Origin: Nocardia brasiliensis ATCC 700358
Lineage (GTDB): Bacteria > Actinomycetota > Actinomycetes > Mycobacteriales > Mycobacteriaceae
Reading direction: 5' to 3'
NCBI RefSeq assembly: GCF_000250675.2
Contig: NC_018681.1
Location: 3,720,001 to 3,784,000 of the forward strand
Length of the DNA stretch: 64,000 nucleotides
Shown: piece by piece, positions 18,527 to 30,697 of the stretch
How positions within the stretch are numbered: position 1 is the first letter of the stretch
Layout of the letters: every line of letters starts with the position of its first letter
Notes under the pieces: model-generated
Databases searched by the model: none
Told to the model about the DNA's origin: nothing
What the model saw: only the letters and a program-made list of their open reading frames with translations
Position numbers and translations under genes: made by a program

Positions 18527-19435
18527 GTGGAACTTCGTCAACTGAGATACTTCGTCGCGGTGGCCGAAGAACTACATTTCGGCAGAGCGGCCGAGCGGCT
18601 GATGATCGTGCAGTCGTCGGTGAGCCAGCAGCTCAGCAGGCTGGAGCGGGAGCTCGGCGTGGTCCTGCTGGAACGCTCCCCCCGCAGTGTCCGGCTCACC
18701 GAGGCCGGGGCGGCGTTCCTGCCTGCCGCCCGCCGGGTGCTGGCGGCGGAGCGGCGCGCGCGGTCCAGCGTCGCCGATTTCCTCACCCCGCCTTCGGTAT
18801 TGCGGATCGGGACCAGCCGCGGCATGGGCGAGCGGTTGGAGCGATTGCTCGTCGCGCTGAAACAGCGTGCCCCGGGCCTGAAGGTCGAGTTGACGTCCGC
18901 CGCCCTGGGGCAGCGGCTGCGCAAGGTCTCGGAATACGAGTGGGACGCGGCGTTTCTGCGCGGTGAGGTGGCGGCCCCGGAGGGCGTGCGCCAGATCCCG
19001 GTCTGGCACGACGAACTGGTGGTCGCGCTGCCCGCCGATCATCCCTCGGCGCTCGACCGCTGCGTGGATCTGGCCGAACTGGCCGAGCTGCCGCTGTATC
19101 TGACCAACCGGCTCAACAACGCGTTACTCGACGACCTGGTGCTCACCGCCTGCCACGACGCGGGTTTCGAGCCGGTGCTCGGTCCCGAGCAGATCTCCAT
19201 CCAGGACACCCTGGCGGTACTCGGCGCGGGCGAACCCGGTTGGACCGTGCTGTACGCACCGCACGCCCGGCTGTTGCGCAGCAGCAGAGTGGCGTTCCTG
19301 CCGCTGTGCACCCCGGGTGTGCTTGCCTTGCCGACGGTGCTCGCCGTGCGCAGCAGCGCGATGGACCGACTGCAGCCGTTACTGGAGGCGTGCAAGGACG
19401 TCGCGCTGGGTGATGCCGTGCTGGACGCTTCTTGA
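18527..19435 (+). CDS. LysR-family transcriptional regulator
   Basis: 302-residue LysR-type regulator. The N-terminal winged helix is textbook: ELRQLRYFVAVAEELHFGRAAERLMIVQSSVSQQLSRLERELGVVLLERS. A periplasmic-binding-fold effector domain follows from about residue 90. It starts with a GTG whose codons read MELRQLRYF, the usual LysR N-terminus. It is divergent from the sugar-dehydrogenase-like lipoprotein, which is its most likely target, and convergent with the dienelactone hydrolase-like gene. The ligand is unknown. Confidence 0.92.
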   Translation: MELRQLRYFVAVAEELHFGRAAERLMIVQSSVSQQLSRLERELGVVLLERSPRSVRLTEAGAAFLPAARRVLAAERRARSSVADFLTPPSVLRIGTSRGMGERLERLLVALKQRAPGLKVELTSAALGQRLRKVSEYEWDAAFLRGEVAAPEGVRQIPVWHDELVVALPADHPSALDRCVDLAELAELPLYLTNRLNNALLDDLVLTACHDAGFEPVLGPEQISIQDTLAVLGAGEPGWTVLYAPHARLLRSSRVAFLPLCTPGVLALPTVLAVRSSAMDRLQPLLEACKDVALGDAVLDAS

Positions 19436-19480
19436 TCAGGAACCGGCCTGCTCGGCGGGGGCCGAGACCGGCTTCGTGAC

Positions 19481-20380
19481 TCAGCCCAGATATGTGCCGT
19501 ACCAATCCAATACGCGTCGCCAGGCTTCGTTCGCCGCGCTTGGCGCATATCGCTGTCCGGTGTCGTTGAAGAACGCGTGATCGGCCTCCGGCGCTACCCA
19601 GATCTCGTGCGGAGCGCCTGCCCGCGCCAACGCCGCGGCGGCGGCGGGCCGGGACGCGTCGACGCGCGCGTCTTTCGCCGCGTAGACGCCCAGCACAGCC
19701 GCTTTCGAACCCGTCAGGTCACCGTTGTCCGGGAACGGCCCGTAGAACGGGGTCGCGGCCGCGAGTTCGGCGGGGCCCGCGGCCAAGAGCAGCCAGACGA
19801 GCCCGCCACCGAAGCAGAATCCGGTGCTGCCCAGCTTCTTTCCCGGCACCCGCCGTCCGAGTTCGGCCAGGCCCGCCCGCAGGTCCGCGATGAACTGGGT
19901 CTGCGGAGTCTTGCTGAGTTCCGCGGTCGCCGCCGCGGGATCGGTGAACGCCGCGGTACCGCCCTTGCCGGAGAGCAGGTCGATGGCCAGCGCCGAATAT
20001 CCGGCACCCGCGAATCGGCCCGCGACCGAACGGATGTGGTCGGTGAGGCCCTTGTTCTCGTGGACGACCAGCACGCCACCGCGCGGCTGTGCCGCCGCGG
20101 CCCACGCGCCCTGTAGTTCGCGATCCTCGGGACCGGCGAAGGTGATCGGTGTCGTCGGCAGTGCGGAACTCGCCCCCGGGGGCGTGGATGTAGTTGGCGC
20201 AGTGGATGTTTGCGGAGGGGCCTCGTCGTCCGGCTTGGCGCATGCGGCGAGCAGTGCGGCCGCGGCCGGTACCCCGAACCCGAGCAGCCCGAGCCGGCGC
20301 AGTGCCTCACGACGGTTCAGCAGACCGTCCGCGTGATCGGCTGCGATCTCCTCTGCGATATAGCGCTGCAGCGGCGTCAT
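19481..20380 (-). CDS. Exported dienelactone hydrolase-like lipoprotein
   Basis: 299-residue alpha/beta hydrolase of the dienelactone hydrolase family. Residues 23-47 form an export signal with paired arginines (NRREALRRLG) and a lipobox-like LAAC at Cys47, so it is probably a Tat-exported lipoprotein. A Thr/Pro linker follows. The catalytic domain has the nucleophile elbow GFCFGGGLVW with Cys in place of Ser, AKDARVD with the acid, and ADHAFFND with the His. The start ATG at 20380 matches the family leader MTPLQRYIAEEIAADH. Convergent with LysR, divergent from the CocE hydrolase. Natural substrate unknown. Confidence 0.88.
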   Translation of the reverse strand: MTPLQRYIAEEIAADHADGLLNRREALRRLGLLGFGVPAAAALLAACAKPDDEAPPQTSTAPTTSTPPGASSALPTTPITFAGPEDRELQGAWAAAAQPRGGVLVVHENKGLTDHIRSVAGRFAGAGYSALAIDLLSGKGGTAAFTDPAAATAELSKTPQTQFIADLRAGLAELGRRVPGKKLGSTGFCFGGGLVWLLLAAGPAELAAATPFYGPFPDNGDLTGSKAAVLGVYAAKDARVDASRPAAAAALARAGAPHEIWVAPEADHAFFNDTGQRYAPSAANEAWRRVLDWYGTYLG

Positions 20381-20590
20381 GCCACCAAAATAGGCCGCTA
20401 CGCGCGGTGCCGTGCCGCTTTCGGTGGCTGCGAGCCGGTAATGGCCTACGCCGCACCGGCATCCGGACAAATCAGACCCAGACAAACCGACCGGGCCGTA
20501 CCTCCCCGGAAATTTGCACACCGATTGCTATGTTGTCCCCTCGCTACACCGTAACTCAATCAGCGTGCGAGAACTCAGTCGAGGAGACGG

Positions 20591-22663
20591 ATGCGTTCGG
20601 GGCGTCAAGTGGCACAACGGTTTGTCAGCGTGGCTCGAGCGATAACGGCGGTAGCCGTGCTCGTGGTTGGCGGTCTATTTGCGGTCGACTCCCTATCCGG
20701 CGCCGCAGCCGCGGACCCGAGCAGCGATTCCGACAGTCAGCGCAGCGAGCGCTGGACCGCACTACATGACGGACCGCAGCCCTACGCCGATGTGCACATC
20801 GACTGGGACGTTCCCATCCGGATGAGCGACGGCGTCGTGTTGAAGGCCAACGTGTACCGCCCGATGGATGCCGCGGGACAGATCGAGCAGCGGCCCTTGC
20901 CGACGATCGTGAATCTCACGCCGTACAGCAAATTGGCGTCCAATCTGGTCGATTCGGCGCTGGCCATCCCGAACCTGCAACCGATGGCGGTGGACCTGAT
21001 CCGGCGGATGGACCTGTCCGGCACCCCGGTCAGCGGTTTCGAGGATCTGCTGCACGCACTCGACGGCGGCACCGTGCACACGGTGCTCGGCATCGATCGC
21101 GACCTCATCCGCAGCGGCTACACGCAGGTGATCGCCGATGTCCGCGGCACCGGCTTCTCCCAGGGGATGTGGGACACGCTCGGCGCGCGCGAGCAACTGG
21201 ACACCCGGGAGGTGATCGAGTGGGCCGCCGCCCAGCCGTGGTCCACCGGCAAGGTCGGCATGAACGGCGGCTCCTACGCGGGCATCAATCAGCTCCGCGC
21301 GGCCGAAAACGCACCGGCCGCATTGAAAGCCATCTTCCCGGTCACGCCGGGCAGTGACCTGATGCGCGACGTCGTCGCGCCGGGCGGTGGCATCGGCACC
21401 ACCTTCATGCCGCTCTGGCTGAGCAACGTGAACCAGATGAAGGTGCTGCCCGACGTGCGCTCGATGCTCGACGGCACCTTCGACTGGCAGTGGTTCCACG
21501 ACCGGATGGCCGACCCGTCCACCAATTACGACCTGCTGGTCCAGGCGCTGGTCACGCCGTCGCTGGACGCCGTGCCGCCCGCCCTGGCCGAGTTGCTGGA
21601 CGAGAACAGCGAACTGCGCCAAGGCATTCTGGGTCATCCGGAGCGGATCACCGTGCCCACCTTCGTCTACAGCGGCTGGCACGATATCTTCGCCAACAGC
21701 GCTACGAAGCTCTACAACGCGATCCCGTTGTCCCCGGATCGGAAACAGTTGATCGTCGGCGACACCTATCACGCGAATCCGGGTGCGGGGACCGGTTTCC
21801 CGGGCGCGCCGCCGCGGCTGCCGGTGTTGCAGCGGGTGTGGTTCGACAAGTGGCTCAAGGACATCGACCACGGGATCGGCGACTTCGGCCCGGTGACCGT
21901 CTGGGAGCAGGGCGGCGGCTGGATCACGCTGGGGGAGTTCCCGCAGACCGGCGTCACCCACCGCCGCGTATATCTGACCGCGGCGCCGAGCGGCACCGCG
22001 ACGAGCGTCTACGACGGGTCGCTGGCCACCGAGCGCCCGGACGAGACCAAGACGCTGACGGTGGCGCCCGGCTTGAGCACCGTGTGTTCGCGCGACGCCG
22101 CCCAGGGGTCGGCGGGTCTCACCGCGGCATTGGACATGTGCGCCAAGGATTCCCGGATCGCCGAGCAGAACGCGCTGACCTTCACCAGCGCGCCGGTCGC
22201 GGCGCCGACGGTGATCTCCGGCCCGATCAACGCCCATCTCAACACGGTGCACGACGCGACCGACGGCTACTGGTCGGTGACCGTGAACGACGTTGCGCCG
22301 GACGGTACCTCCACCGTGCTGAGCACCGGCCAGCTGACCGCGTCGATGCGCGCGGTCGACGAGGCGAAGAGCACCCGTTCGGCCAACGGTGATTTCACCG
22401 CCCCGTACAACCCGATCACCTTGGATCGGCTGCTGCCGGTCGAACCCGGTGCGCCGACCGTGCTGGACATCGCCGTCATCCCGGTGCAGGCGGTGCTGCA
22501 ACCGGGTCATCGACTTCGCGTCGACGTCTTCGCCGGAAACTCGCCGAAGGCGCTGGCCTTCCGGCCGCTGCTGAACAACACCGAACTGAAACCGCAGTCG
22601 CTGCTGCTGGATCCGGCCGCGCCGAGCTTCGTCAACCTGCCGACCAGCAGGCCGCTCGACTGA
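20591..22663 (+). CDS. Secreted CocE/NonD-family serine hydrolase
   Basis: 690-residue exported hydrolase of the X-Pro dipeptidyl-peptidase S15/CocE family. It has a signal peptide (residues 1-41, cleavage near AAAAD), an N-terminal alpha/beta-hydrolase domain and the C-terminal jelly-roll domain of the family. The nucleophile is Ser228 in GMNGGSYAG. The FSQGMWDTLGAREQLDTREVIEWAA and VPTFVYSGWHDIF blocks are typical, and VGDTYHANPG supplies the likely catalytic His. The ATG follows GAGGAGACGG. Such enzymes cleave esters or acyl-peptides outside the cell. The substrate cannot be read from sequence. Confidence 0.9.
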   Translation: MRSGRQVAQRFVSVARAITAVAVLVVGGLFAVDSLSGAAAADPSSDSDSQRSERWTALHDGPQPYADVHIDWDVPIRMSDGVVLKANVYRPMDAAGQIEQRPLPTIVNLTPYSKLASNLVDSALAIPNLQPMAVDLIRRMDLSGTPVSGFEDLLHALDGGTVHTVLGIDRDLIRSGYTQVIADVRGTGFSQGMWDTLGAREQLDTREVIEWAAAQPWSTGKVGMNGGSYAGINQLRAAENAPAALKAIFPVTPGSDLMRDVVAPGGGIGTTFMPLWLSNVNQMKVLPDVRSMLDGTFDWQWFHDRMADPSTNYDLLVQALVTPSLDAVPPALAELLDENSELRQGILGHPERITVPTFVYSGWHDIFANSATKLYNAIPLSPDRKQLIVGDTYHANPGAGTGFPGAPPRLPVLQRVWFDKWLKDIDHGIGDFGPVTVWEQGGGWITLGEFPQTGVTHRRVYLTAAPSGTATSVYDGSLATERPDETKTLTVAPGLSTVCSRDAAQGSAGLTAALDMCAKDSRIAEQNALTFTSAPVAAPTVISGPINAHLNTVHDATDGYWSVTVNDVAPDGTSTVLSTGQLTASMRAVDEAKSTRSANGDFTAPYNPITLDRLLPVEPGAPTVLDIAVIPVQAVLQPGHRLRVDVFAGNSPKALAFRPLLNNTELKPQSLLLDPAAPSFVNLPTSRPLD

Positions 22664-22689
22664 GCCGAGCGGTGCCGCCGGTCCGCGGG

Positions 22690-23610
22690 TCAGAGCTTGG
22701 CCTGTACCTGGTCCGCGATCAGCACGAGGTGATCGAGGTCGTCGAGATCGAGGATCTGCAAGTAGATCCGCTGGGTGCCGATCTCGGCGTAGCGGCCGAT
22801 CTTGTCGACCACTTCGGCGGGTGAGCCGGCCAGGCCGTTCGTCTTCAGTTCGGCCACCTCGCGGCCGATCGCGGCGGCGCGCCGGGCCACCTCGGCGTCG
22901 TTCGCGCCGACGCAGGCGACCAGACCGTTCGAGTAGACGAGCTCCTCGCTCCGGCGGCCGCGGGCCTCGGCGGCGGCCCGCACCCGGTCGAACTGGGCGG
23001 CGCTGTCCTCGATCGAGGCGAACGGGATGTTGAACTCGGTCGCGTACTCGGCGGCCAGGCGCGGCGTGCGTTTGGCGCCGAGGCCGCCGATCAGCAACGG
23101 CACCGGACTCTGCACCGGCTTCGGCAAGGCCGGGGAGTCGGTGAGCTGGTAGTGCTCGCCGCTGTAGGAGAAGGTGTCGCCGGGCTTGGTGGACCACAGC
23201 CCGGTGATGATCGCGAGCTGCTCCTCGAACCGGGCGAACTTGTCCGCGGGGAAGGGGATGCCGTAGGCGGCGTGCTCCTCGGCGAACCAGCCGCTGCCGA
23301 TACCCAGCTCCACCCGGCCGCCGGACATCTGGTCCACCTGCGCGACCTGGATGGCCAGCGGGCCGGGCAGCCGGAAGGTGGCGGCGGTGACCAGGGTGCC
23401 CAGCCGGATCCGCTTGGTCTCCCTGGCCAGTCCCGCGAGGGTGATCCACGCGTCGGTGGGGCCGGGCAGGCCGTCGGCGGCGCCCATCGGGAGGTAGTGG
23501 TCGGACCGGAAGAACGCGTCGAATCCCAGATCCTCGGTGGCCTTGGCAACGGTGAGCACGGTGTCGTAGCTCGCACCCTGCTGCGGTTCGGTGAAGATGC
23601 GCAATTCCAT
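22690..23610 (-). CDS. LLM-class F420-dependent oxidoreductase
   Basis: 306-residue luciferase-like TIM-barrel oxidoreductase. Family motifs are MELRIFTEPQQGASYDTVL at the start, DLGFDAFFRSDHYL, the RIRLGTLVTAATFRLPGPLA block, and GGRVELGIGSGWFAEEHAAYGIPFP. These fit the actinobacterial F420-using group rather than FMN luciferases. The start at 23610 was chosen because it opens the barrel's first strand directly; the ATG at 23619 is an alternative. It is convergent with the CocE hydrolase and borders the leader of the 24.3-35.6 kb cluster, on the opposite strand. Substrate unknown. Confidence 0.87.
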   Translation of the reverse strand: MELRIFTEPQQGASYDTVLTVAKATEDLGFDAFFRSDHYLPMGAADGLPGPTDAWITLAGLARETKRIRLGTLVTAATFRLPGPLAIQVAQVDQMSGGRVELGIGSGWFAEEHAAYGIPFPADKFARFEEQLAIITGLWSTKPGDTFSYSGEHYQLTDSPALPKPVQSPVPLLIGGLGAKRTPRLAAEYATEFNIPFASIEDSAAQFDRVRAAAEARGRRSEELVYSNGLVACVGANDAEVARRAAAIGREVAELKTNGLAGSPAEVVDKIGRYAEIGTQRIYLQILDLDDLDHLVLIADQVQAKL

Positions 23611-24332
23611 GAGCACCATCGTGCCCGAGCTCCGCGGCACCGGCGCGGGCCGGGGTGTGGTGTCGTGATGTCCGCCTCTGCGGGCCCGGCGGCCCGGCGC
23701 GGGCGGGGTCAATGGCAAGTTCCTGCCACAGAGCGGCCCACCGCGCGCGGCGTATCGAGAGGGGAAGTGCCGGAGCTGTTTTCGGCACTACGAAAGGTGT
23801 TGGTGCGCAATACAATTCACAAGATCATCGAGCGTGGTGTCTAACATCCTGCGGCGTAACGCATCTCGATGAGGCCGGGGTCGTGGGATCATGGGCAGTC
23901 GGTTTCTTAGTATTGCCTGACCTAGCTCGGTCGGGTAACCTCAGTTGCCAGACGATCTAGATGAGACCGAGTCGAAATAATCGGATCGTCCGTGCCGGTA
24001 TCGACGCAATGGGGGTCTAGTTGTGGTGATGCGAACCAATGAGATGTCATTCTTGCTGATCTGATTACCAGCGGGATCGGGTTCCTGCTGCGATTATCCG
24101 ATGGTTCTGTCGATTGCTCGTCCGTGTGAGGCCCAACGATGTGGATCGCACGATTCTCCCAATGACGTGGAATTCCGAGCATTGACCAGCGAGTGATGGC
24201 CGTTGTGCTGTGCCGTCACTGGGTATTGTTGCCGACTTCGTTGTTCGGCTGACACACGAGAATCAACACTGCCCGCCGCCCTGTGCGGTGCGGTAGTGCT
24301 GGGCTGTGTCGATTTTCCTTGGAGGATGATTA
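23611..24332. other. Leader region ahead of the biosynthetic cluster
   Basis: About 720 bases with no credible gene. GC falls noticeably from about 23800 onward compared with both flanks. A 7-bp hairpin (AGTGCCG at 23766-23772 with CGGCACT at 23783-23789) is visible but its role is unclear. The last bases hold a strong ribosome site (GGAGGA) ahead of the ATG at 24333. The stretch presumably carries the main promoter, and possibly a regulator-binding leader, for the six-gene cluster. Short frames here have no ribosome site or family similarity that I can see. Confidence 0.5.
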
Positions 24333-25382
24333 ATGGTCCTATCTCGTATCGAATCCATCGGCACATACGTGCCGGAACGGGTGGTCACCACCGAGGAATT
24401 GGTGGGACGGTTGGATCCGGAATTCCGCTTCGATCTGGAGCGGATCACCGGAATTCGGGAGCGGCGAGTGCACCGGAACGCGGACGGAGTCATCGAGGAT
24501 TCCTGCGTCCTGGCCTCGACCGCCGCACGACAGTGTCTGGACAATTCCCGATATACGGCCGAAGACCTGGACATCGTGATCTCGACGTCGATAACACGAA
24601 CTGTCGCCGGGACCAAGTTCTACTATGAACCGTCGTTCGCGCTGCTCGTCCGGAACACGATCGGTGCGCACGACGCGAAATACTTCGATATCACGAATGC
24701 GTGCGCGGGCATGTCCACCGGCGTGCTGATCCTGGACAGCATGATCAGGGCCGGCCTGGTCCGGCGCGGCCTGGTGGTCAGTGGAGAGCAGATCACCCCC
24801 ATCGCGGAGACCGCGGTACGGGAGATCTCCAAGAAGTACGACCCGCACTTCGCCGCGCTCACCGTCGGCGACGCGGGCGCCGCGGTGCTCCTGGACGCGG
24901 AAGGCAGCCCGGGTGATTCGATCGAATTCATCGATATGATGACCTCGGCCGAATACGCCGACCTTTGCATCGGCATGCCCAGCGATCGGAACCAGGGTAT
25001 CGCGATGTACACCGACAATCGCGCCATGCAGAACGAGGAACGGTATCTGCAAGGCATTCGTCGATTGCGTGACTATCTGGCGACCCGAGGGTCGTCGTTC
25101 GAGCAAGAAGGCTTCGATTTCGTCATCCATCACCAGTTCAGCAAGCCAGCGCTCGAATATGTCAACAGTCTGATGGTGCGCGAATACGAGAGTCCGCAAC
25201 CGGAACATCTCACGTCGCTGGAAAAATACGGCAATACCGCGTCCACATCCCATTTCGTGGTCTTGCACGACCATCTGAAACGAGGCGAGATACCGCCCGG
25301 GTCGAAGGTGCTGATCGTTCCGTCCGCGTCCGGAATGGTCTACGGGACCATCTCCGTATCTCTGCGTGAAGTAGGTGTGTGA
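24333..25382 (+). CDS. KAS III-like thiolase-fold enzyme, triad intact
   Basis: 349-residue ketoacyl-ACP synthase III-family enzyme and first gene of the cluster. The catalytic triad is intact: Cys124 in FDITNACAGMSTG, His267 in IHHQFSKP, and Asn301 in EKYGNTASTS. The N-terminal GTYVPERVVTTEEL and the GITGIRERR-like block (ITGIRERRVHRN) are typical. KAS III relatives in natural-product clusters condense or transfer acyl groups from CoA or ACP. A degenerate paralogue follows after three bases, so the two may form a heteromer as in PqsC/PqsB (inference). The ATG has a strong GGAGGA site. Confidence 0.9.
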   Translation: MVLSRIESIGTYVPERVVTTEELVGRLDPEFRFDLERITGIRERRVHRNADGVIEDSCVLASTAARQCLDNSRYTAEDLDIVISTSITRTVAGTKFYYEPSFALLVRNTIGAHDAKYFDITNACAGMSTGVLILDSMIRAGLVRRGLVVSGEQITPIAETAVREISKKYDPHFAALTVGDAGAAVLLDAEGSPGDSIEFIDMMTSAEYADLCIGMPSDRNQGIAMYTDNRAMQNEERYLQGIRRLRDYLATRGSSFEQEGFDFVIHHQFSKPALEYVNSLMVREYESPQPEHLTSLEKYGNTASTSHFVVLHDHLKRGEIPPGSKVLIVPSASGMVYGTISVSLREVGV

Positions 25383-25385
25383 GCC

Positions 25386-26275
25386 ATGGGTATCGTGGTC
25401 GAAACCGTCCAGGTGAGCAATGATGCGGATACCGGAAGCGCCATCGAACACGCGGTGCGGGCCGCGCGTGCCTGTGTGGCCGAGGTGGGCGATGCCGGTA
25501 TCCATACCTTCATCAATACCGGTATCTACCGCGACCGGAATATCGTGGAACCGGCCGTGGCCGCATTGATCCAGAAACGCGCCGAAATAGGCCTGCGGTA
25601 CGCGTCGGATATCGAGCCGGTGTTGTCTTTCGATTTGATGAACGGCCCGTGCGGATTTCTCGGTGCGGTGGAGGTGTGTGATGCGATCTTGCGGACGCGC
25701 GGCAGCGGCCGCTGTCTGGTCGTCGCGGGTGACGGCCATCCGTCCACCGACCCCGCACGGTCGTTCCCCTATGCCTCGACCGGTGCCGCCGCCGTGCTGA
25801 AACATGTTGCACAGCAAGTAGGTTTCGGCAAGGTGTACGGAGCCGCGACCACCGGCAAGTTCGAACCGCACGGGTACGTCGACCTCGCGGAGATGGGCGC
25901 TACCGGGCGGGAAACCCTCAGCTTCGGCACGGTGTTCGACGAGGACGAGGTCTTCAAGACCGCGGTCCGGGCCGCACAGGACTGCCTGGATGCCGAGCAC
26001 ATCGAACCTGCCACAACGACTTTGGTCACTACGCAGCCGGTGGCCGACTTCGGCGCACGGGTCGCCGCGGAGCTGGGTTTCGGGCTCGTCGTGGCCGCGC
26101 CGGCCGGGTACGGCCGCGATCCGCATACCGCCGCCTCGTTGGTCGCGTACGCGGCGGCCACCGCCGACGGTCCGGCCGCGGACTTGTTGCTGCTCGCCGC
26201 GGGCGCGGGCCCGGTTGCCGCGGCGTCGGTCTACCGCAGGCCCGCGACACGCTTCGCAGAACAGGGGGACCACCG

Positions 26276-26279
<4 letters not shown>
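25386..26279 (+). CDS. Degenerate KAS III-like partner protein
   Basis: 297-residue thiolase-fold protein. Cys89 sits in DLMNGPCGFLGAVEVCDAIL where KAS III enzymes hold the nucleophile, and the DGHPSTDP and YASTGAAAVL segments match the fold. The catalytic His position reads TTQPVADF and the Asn position reads GYGRDPHTAA, so His and Asn are both absent. The protein is also shorter than the usual 320-350 residues. It is likely a non-condensing subunit or an acyl-transfer variant paired with the upstream enzyme. Its end overlaps the start of the kinase-aminotransferase gene by four bases, supporting one operon. Confidence 0.82.
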
Positions 26280-28939
<2,660 letters not shown>

Positions 28940-28996
28940 CCGCCCGGCTCGACCGCCCCTGCCCGACAACGCAGCACCTATCGTTACGGAGAGAAC

Positions 28997-30697
28997 ATGA
29001 GCACAGCCACCGACGCGCACGGCGCGCGCCCGGTCCCCGATTTCCTTCGGGTGTATGCCCCGTCGCGTTTCCAGAAGCGCATCAGCCCGGTCTCGCGCAT
29101 CCCGGCCACCGGCCGGATCGGCGAGGTGTGGCACGCGGCCGCGCAGCGCGGCTCGCTGAACACGATCACCGTGGACCGCGTCCCGGATCTGGCCCCGGAA
29201 TTCGGCACGATCTTGAACTACGGCAACTGCGCGACCATCGTCGATCACCTCGCCGCGAAACTGAACGCGTGGGGCGTCCGGCCCTGGGACCGTGTCGCGG
29301 TGGTCAAGCGCAACCATCTCGACACCGCGTTCCTGGCCAGTGCGATCGCCCGCCTGGGCGCCATCCCTGCGCTGATCTCGGACAACCACAGCCGCGAGGT
29401 ACTCGATATCCTGATCGGCCGGCTGGAGACGCCGTTCCTGGTCACCGACGCCGGCGCGGTGGATCGGATGGGGATCGATCCCGAGCTGGTCGCCAAGACC
29501 GTGCGCACGGCCTGTGTCGGGCGCTCGGACGATCGCCCCGACCTCGACGACTGGTTCGCCCTGGATGAGGGCATCGTGCCGGAGAACGCGATGCGCCAGC
29601 CGTTCGAGCCGATGGTCATCACGCACACCTCCGGCACCACCGGCGCGCCGAAACTCGTGATGCATTCCGCGAATTCGCTGTACTCGCTGGCGCTGGGCGA
29701 GGCCGAGCGCTGGCCCGGGGTCGGCCTGCGAGCCACCGACCGGTTCGCGATCTGCGAGCCCTACTGCCACCAGCGGGTGATCACCGGCCTGCTGGCGATG
29801 GCGACGGTGCAACCCACCATGCTGTGCCTGTCGGATCCGATGGATCCCGCGGTGCGCGACGCCCTCGTCGCCTACCGGCCGACCTTCATGGAAACCGTCC
29901 CGAACGGATTCCTCTACTGGGAGAAGTACATCGACGATCCCGGCCGTCCGTTCGCCGACGTCCGCGTCTATGTCAGCTCCTACGACGGCATCCACACCCG
30001 CACGATGCGAAAGTTCTTGAACGCCAGCAAACGTCGGCAACCGCTGTGGTTGCAGTCGTGGAGCCAGTCGGAGGCGGGGCCGGTGGCGGTCCGCGTCTAT
30101 GTCCGGCATTCGGTGCGCCGCGTCGGGCATCGGCCGCCGCCCACCCAGGTGCTCGGCTGGGCGGTGCCGCGCTGGGGCAAGGTCCGCTGCGTCGACCCGG
30201 AGACCGGGCGTCCGGTGCCCCGCGGTCAGGTCGGCCTGATCCAGCTCTCCGCGCCGGGACGCTGCCTCGCCTACGTCAATGAGCAGGACCGGCACACCCA
30301 CAAGGTGGACGGCGAATGGTGGGATCTCGGCGATCTCGGCATCGTGAGCCGCTGGGGCACCGTGCGCATGATCGACCGCGAGATCGATCGCCTGCCCGAA
30401 TCGAGCACCATCGAACTCGAGGACGTGCTGCTCGACCGGCTGCCCGAAACCACCGAGGTCATCGTGCTCGCCATCGCCGGCGGCCCGCCGCAGCCCGTGC
30501 TCAGCATCGACGGTGACCGCGAGCTGGACAAGAACGCCTGGCGCGCGGCGACCCATGACATGCCGGAGCTCGCGGAGCCGATCCAGGTCAAGTGGTCGGA
30601 GTTCCCGCGCACCGCGACCTGGAAGGTGCGCCGGGTCGCGCTGCGCAAACAACTGTTCGGGGCCGCCGAGGCCATCGGAAAGGGCCGGTGGACATGA
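28997..30697 (+). CDS. AMP-forming acyl-CoA synthetase-like ligase
   Basis: 566-residue ANL-superfamily adenylating enzyme. The phosphate loop is THTSGTTGAPK at 210-219. Core positions are unusual: A5 reads QSWSQSEAG (353-361) instead of YGxTE, A7 reads WWDLGDLG (441-448), A8 reads MIDREIDRLPESS, and the A10 lysine is probably Lys543 in RTATWKVRR. So it can adenylate an acid, but the usual CoA-ligase signature is blurred. In the cremeomycin pathway a ligase of this superfamily (CreM) uses ATP and nitrous acid for diazotisation. Given the downstream lyase, such a role is possible; ordinary acyl activation is the alternative. Confidence 0.85.
   Translation: MSTATDAHGARPVPDFLRVYAPSRFQKRISPVSRIPATGRIGEVWHAAAQRGSLNTITVDRVPDLAPEFGTILNYGNCATIVDHLAAKLNAWGVRPWDRVAVVKRNHLDTAFLASAIARLGAIPALISDNHSREVLDILIGRLETPFLVTDAGAVDRMGIDPELVAKTVRTACVGRSDDRPDLDDWFALDEGIVPENAMRQPFEPMVITHTSGTTGAPKLVMHSANSLYSLALGEAERWPGVGLRATDRFAICEPYCHQRVITGLLAMATVQPTMLCLSDPMDPAVRDALVAYRPTFMETVPNGFLYWEKYIDDPGRPFADVRVYVSSYDGIHTRTMRKFLNASKRRQPLWLQSWSQSEAGPVAVRVYVRHSVRRVGHRPPPTQVLGWAVPRWGKVRCVDPETGRPVPRGQVGLIQLSAPGRCLAYVNEQDRHTHKVDGEWWDLGDLGIVSRWGTVRMIDREIDRLPESSTIELEDVLLDRLPETTEVIVLAIAGGPPQPVLSIDGDRELDKNAWRAATHDMPELAEPIQVKWSEFPRTATWKVRRVALRKQLFGAAEAIGKGRWT

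Noticed and set aside
23766..23789. Seven-bp hairpin as a terminator or riboswitch part
   Set aside because: Too short and isolated, with no conserved riboswitch core that I can recognise; kept only as a note in the leader.
20762..23815. Open frame of about 1000 codons on the minus strand
   Set aside because: It is antisense to the CocE hydrolase and overlaps the F420-type gene in another frame. Its composition is Arg/His/Gly-rich with no protein family, as expected for a high-GC shadow frame.
23655..23960. Possible 101-residue protein in the cluster leader
   Set aside because: Composition is erratic, it overlaps the start of the F420-type gene, and no ribosome site is present.
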